The notes beneath the pieces were generated by a model. That model saw only the letters and a program-made list of their open reading frames with translations, ran no database searches and was not told where the DNA came from. A stretch of DNA of 64,000 nucleotides. Origin: Leishmania martiniquensis. Lineage: Eukaryota; Euglenozoa; Kinetoplastea; Trypanosomatida; Trypanosomatidae. Below are positions 61,645-64,000 of this stretch, piece by piece. Both the position numbers and the translations under genes were made by a program. Location of the stretch: contig NC_090161.1 of NCBI RefSeq assembly GCF_017916325.1, positions 979,501 through 1,043,500 on the forward strand, in the 5' to 3' direction. The stretch's first letter is position 1. Each line of letters begins with the position of its first letter.

Positions 61645-62460
61645 ATGAGCTCCTTCGCGCCCACAGTGAAGGTCTGCGAGGGGCTTTCGGAGATCAGCTC
61701 CGTGGCGCGCGACATCATCCTCGCCACTATCCACGCGAGAAAAGACACGTCCGTGCCCGTTGTCGTCGCGCTATCTGGAGGGTCCACGCCTAGGAAGCTG
61801 TACGAAGATCTTCACGAAAAGGATCTGGCAGTACTCAAGCAGCACGCCGCGCTTTTCATCCTCGGCGACGAGCGCCTTGTTCCCGAGGACGACGAGCAAA
61901 GCAACTATTTCATGGCTGCTAAAGCACTCCTTCGTGATGTTCCAAGCAGCGATATCATCACCGTCGACCCCACCGAAGCGCTCGAAACATCAAAGAACGA
62001 GGCACGCGGCGCCGATGGCGCGTGGGCAGTTGCGCAGAAATACGAGATGAAGCTACGGAGTCGCCTGCCCTGCCATGGCCTCGAGGGTAAGAGCCAGTTG
62101 ATGCCTGTGGTGGATATCGTACTTCTCGGATTCGGCTCGGACGGCCACACAGCATCTATCTTTCCCGAGTCCCCGGCCGCTGCGGACACCGAGCACGTCG
62201 TCTCCGTCAGCTTTCCTAGCCCAACCATGAACCCCAAGGTGTGGCGTGTCACTCTCTCCAAAGCGGCGATTCAGCATGCCAAGCATGTCATCGTGCTGGC
62301 CTGTGGTGAGGACAAAAATTGGGTCGTGCGCGGCGTGCTCGACGAGGCGCCAACGACTCCTGTGCCGGTCGCGCGGTTTCTGAGAGAATGCCACGGCTCC
62401 GTCACAATGCTCCTCGACCGCGACTCTGGGAAAGGCGTTTCTGCGTTAGGCAACAGGTAA
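61645..62460 (+). CDS. 6PGL: 6-phosphogluconolactonase
   Basis: 271 residues from the ATG at 61645, the normal length. It hydrolyses 6-phosphoglucono-1,5-lactone to 6-phosphogluconate, second step of the oxidative pentose phosphate pathway that supplies NADPH for trypanothione-based defence. Motifs: phosphate-binding ALSGGSTPRKLYEDL at 42-56, GDERLVPEDDEQSNYFMA at 74-91 (includes R77), and the active-site LLGFGSDGHTASIFP at 160-174 with catalytic H168. The C-terminus (SALGNR) is not an SKL-type peroxisomal signal, so glycosomal import, if it occurs, would need another route; cytosolic location is the simple reading. Compact neighbours RCE1 and G5K share the same strand. Confidence 0.97.
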   Translation: MSSFAPTVKVCEGLSEISSVARDIILATIHARKDTSVPVVVALSGGSTPRKLYEDLHEKDLAVLKQHAALFILGDERLVPEDDEQSNYFMAAKALLRDVPSSDIITVDPTEALETSKNEARGADGAWAVAQKYEMKLRSRLPCHGLEGKSQLMPVVDIVLLGFGSDGHTASIFPESPAAADTEHVVSVSFPSPTMNPKVWRVTLSKAAIQHAKHVIVLACGEDKNWVVRGVLDEAPTTPVPVARFLRECHGSVTMLLDRDSGKGVSALGNR

Positions 62461-63158
62461 GACGGTATCCGTTGTACACCCATAGTGCCCCTACTCTTAC
62501 CCGTCTTTTTCTATACCTGTGCAAGAATGCTGCCGTCGTCTTCCCTTCTGGGGCCTCCTCATTCTTTTTCCTGTCCCTATGGAAGCCTCCTCCGCTCCTC
62601 GTTGACGGGGACGCGTCGATTGCCATGCCAGAGAAATGTAAGCAGCAACAAAAAGACTGATACATTACCCTATACACAGGCACTGCTCGCTTTCCATGGG
62701 CTAACGCCATCGCACACTGACGTGCGATACGGCACCGGGTATGCTATCAGAAAGAGCCACATGCCGCGCACCCCCGTCCCCGTTACCAGACGTCCCGCCG
62801 GCAGCGTCATGCGCTCTGACACCAGTGATGAAAAAGGGCCGCTGTTCCGGCTTCCCTTTACACGTCCCTCACAACTTTCTCTCTTTCTATTCTGATACTT
62901 TCGCGGCGCTTTCCATGCCTTTTTTAAGACTGCCTACGTCTTCGTGTGAGGGGTGTGCATGCCGGCTCCCACTGCGCACACACGACAACTTTCTCTCCTC
63001 CTCCTTGTTGCCCCCTTGTAGTTGTCCTCCTTCGACGCTTCCTGCGCGTGCATCGCCAGTTCCGTCTCGACCTAGGAGACCGCGCCCAGGCTAATACAGA
63101 AAAAAAACACTGACACAAGAGTGTTTCGCTCATCTCACCTAAGCGCTTACGTTCAAGA
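62461..63158. other. Intergenic spacer, no gene seen
   Basis: About 700 bases, C/T-rich, with no credible gene. Confidence 0.6.
62988..63021 (+). promoter_or_regulatory. Predicted spliced-leader acceptor for glutamate 5-kinase
   Basis: A C/T-rich tract from about 62989 ends in TGTAG with AG at 63020-63021, about 137 bases ahead of the ATG at 63159. Confidence 0.45.
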
Positions 63159-64000
63159 ATGGCAGACTTTTTAAAGTCCGTCAAGCGAATCGTGGTGAAG
63201 GTGGGGTCGTCCATTCTTGTCGACAACCAGGAGATTGCCGCGCCCCGGATTGAGGCGCTATGCAAGTTTGTCGCCGAGCTCCAATCAACCTACGAGGTCA
63301 TCCTAGTCACTTCTGGCGCCGTTGCCGCTGGATACACGAAAAAGGAGTTGAATAAGTCGTTTGTGCCCAATAAACAGGCTCTGGCATCCATGGGACAGCC
63401 GCTGCTCATGCACATGTACTACACCGAGTTCCAAAAGCACGGCATCCTGTGCGCACAAATGTTACTCGCCGCCTACGACCTCGACTCGCGCAAGCGTACC
63501 GTGAACGCCCACAACACAATGGAGGTGCTCATTGGCCATAAGGTGATCCCCATTATAAACGAGAACGACGCGACAGCGCTCGACGAGCTGGTATTTGGTG
63601 ACAACGACCGCCTGTCCGCTCTCGTCGCGCACTACTTTAAAGCAGATCTCCTCGTCATTCTCAGCGACATCGACGGCTACTACACAGCAAATCCGCGCAC
63701 CTGCGCAGATGCCCAGGTGCGCCGCGTCGTCCATGAAATCAACCCGGACGAGCTGGTGGCTGAGGCGACCCCGAACAATCGATTTGCGACGGGCGGGATA
63801 GTGACAAAGCTGCAGGCTGCTCAGTTCCTTCTTGAGAACGGCGGCAAGATGTACCTTTCCAGCGGCTTCCAGCTGGAGAAAGCGCGGGACTTTCTTCTTG
63901 GCGGCCACCACGAGCTGGGCACGTTGTTTTGTCCCAGAGTCCCCTCCACTCGAGTCGCAGCCGACCTGTCAGCAAACTCACACACAGACGCACAGACACA
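63159..64000 (+). CDS. Glutamate 5-kinase, 3' end beyond the window
   Basis: The frame opens at the ATG at 63159 and has no stop before 64000, giving 280 codons and a partial one. It phosphorylates glutamate to glutamyl 5-phosphate, the first committed step of proline synthesis. Amino acid kinase motifs are complete: VVKVGSS at 12-18, TSGAVAAG at 51-58, NENDA at 134-138, FGDNDRLSALVA at 146-157, ILSDIDGYYTANP at 167-179 and ATGGIVTKLQAA at 210-221. After about residue 258 the sequence leaves the kinase fold (STRVAADLSANSHTDAQT), so the gene probably ends soon after without the C-terminal PUA domain of bacterial ProB. Start choice is clear, as MADFLKSVKRIVVKVG begins directly with the first strand. 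Confidence 0.96.
   Translation, partial: MADFLKSVKRIVVKVGSSILVDNQEIAAPRIEALCKFVAELQSTYEVILVTSGAVAAGYTKKELNKSFVPNKQALASMGQPLLMHMYYTEFQKHGILCAQMLLAAYDLDSRKRTVNAHNTMEVLIGHKVIPIINENDATALDELVFGDNDRLSALVAHYFKADLLVILSDIDGYYTANPRTCADAQVRRVVHEINPDELVAEATPNNRFATGGIVTKLQAAQFLLENGGKMYLSSGFQLEKARDFLLGGHHELGTLFCPRVPSTRVAADLSANSHTDAQT

Noticed and set aside
1..64000. tRNA, rRNA, snoRNA or CRISPR features
   Set aside because: No tRNA B-box-like or ordered repeat-spacer pattern was found by eye; a covariance-model search would be needed to exclude small RNAs.

Overview
The window looks like 64 kb of a trypanosomatid nuclear chromosome, most likely Leishmania or a close relative (Leishmaniinae). Every credible protein gene is intronless and on the + strand. 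Genes are separated by 0.5-4 kb of pyrimidine-rich spacer with C/T tracts, (CA)n runs and AG acceptors just ahead of start codons, as expected of a polycistronic unit matured by spliced-leader trans-splicing. From memory only, the order RCE1-type CAAX protease, 6-phosphogluconolactonase, glutamate 5-kinase resembles L. major chromosome 26. The species cannot be fixed from the sequence.

Layout. 1-1779: 3' part of a helical-repeat (PPR-like) protein. 4669-4953 and 6667-6924: two small proteins, the second with one membrane segment. 8188-9738: an ATP-grasp domain fused to a SET domain, the most unusual gene here. 9739-13603: long spacer holding copy 1 of a 595-bp repeat. 13604-14905: NEK-like kinase. 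15926-16381: small basic protein. 17684-20152: membrane protein joining a lumenal, possibly BPI-like domain to a PqiA-type domain. 21849-22313: small ORF with a possible frameshift at its 5' end. 23087-25513: coiled-coil protein. 26456-27820: FAD monooxygenase. 28913-29752: helical, possibly cyclin-like protein. 30548-30790: DPH3. 32310-33476: organelle-targeted ARMET/MANF-C-like protein. 33904-34498: repeat copy 2, apparently identical to copy 1. 36566-38314: protein with three divergent internal repeats. 39827-42367: coiled-coil protein with C-terminal BRCT domains. 43745-47563: full ABCB (MDR-type) transporter. 47564-55355: nearly 8 kb without an intact gene; its middle (about 50.3-54.1 kb) lacks the usual pyrimidine-rich texture and may be a decayed element or gene. 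55356-56489: secreted or lumenal protein. 60306-61163: RCE1. 61645-62460: 6-phosphogluconolactonase. 63159-64000: glutamate 5-kinase, running off the window.

The genes form no single pathway, which is normal for trypanosomatid clusters. Recognisable functions are prenyl-protein processing (RCE1), oxidative pentose phosphate pathway (6PGL), proline synthesis (G5K), diphthamide synthesis (DPH3), membrane export (ABCB) and signalling (kinase). Coding starts were moved to the first in-frame ATG where an open frame began at a non-ATG codon or ran back into pyrimidine-rich leader. No tRNA, rRNA, CRISPR array or intact transposon was recognised by eye.
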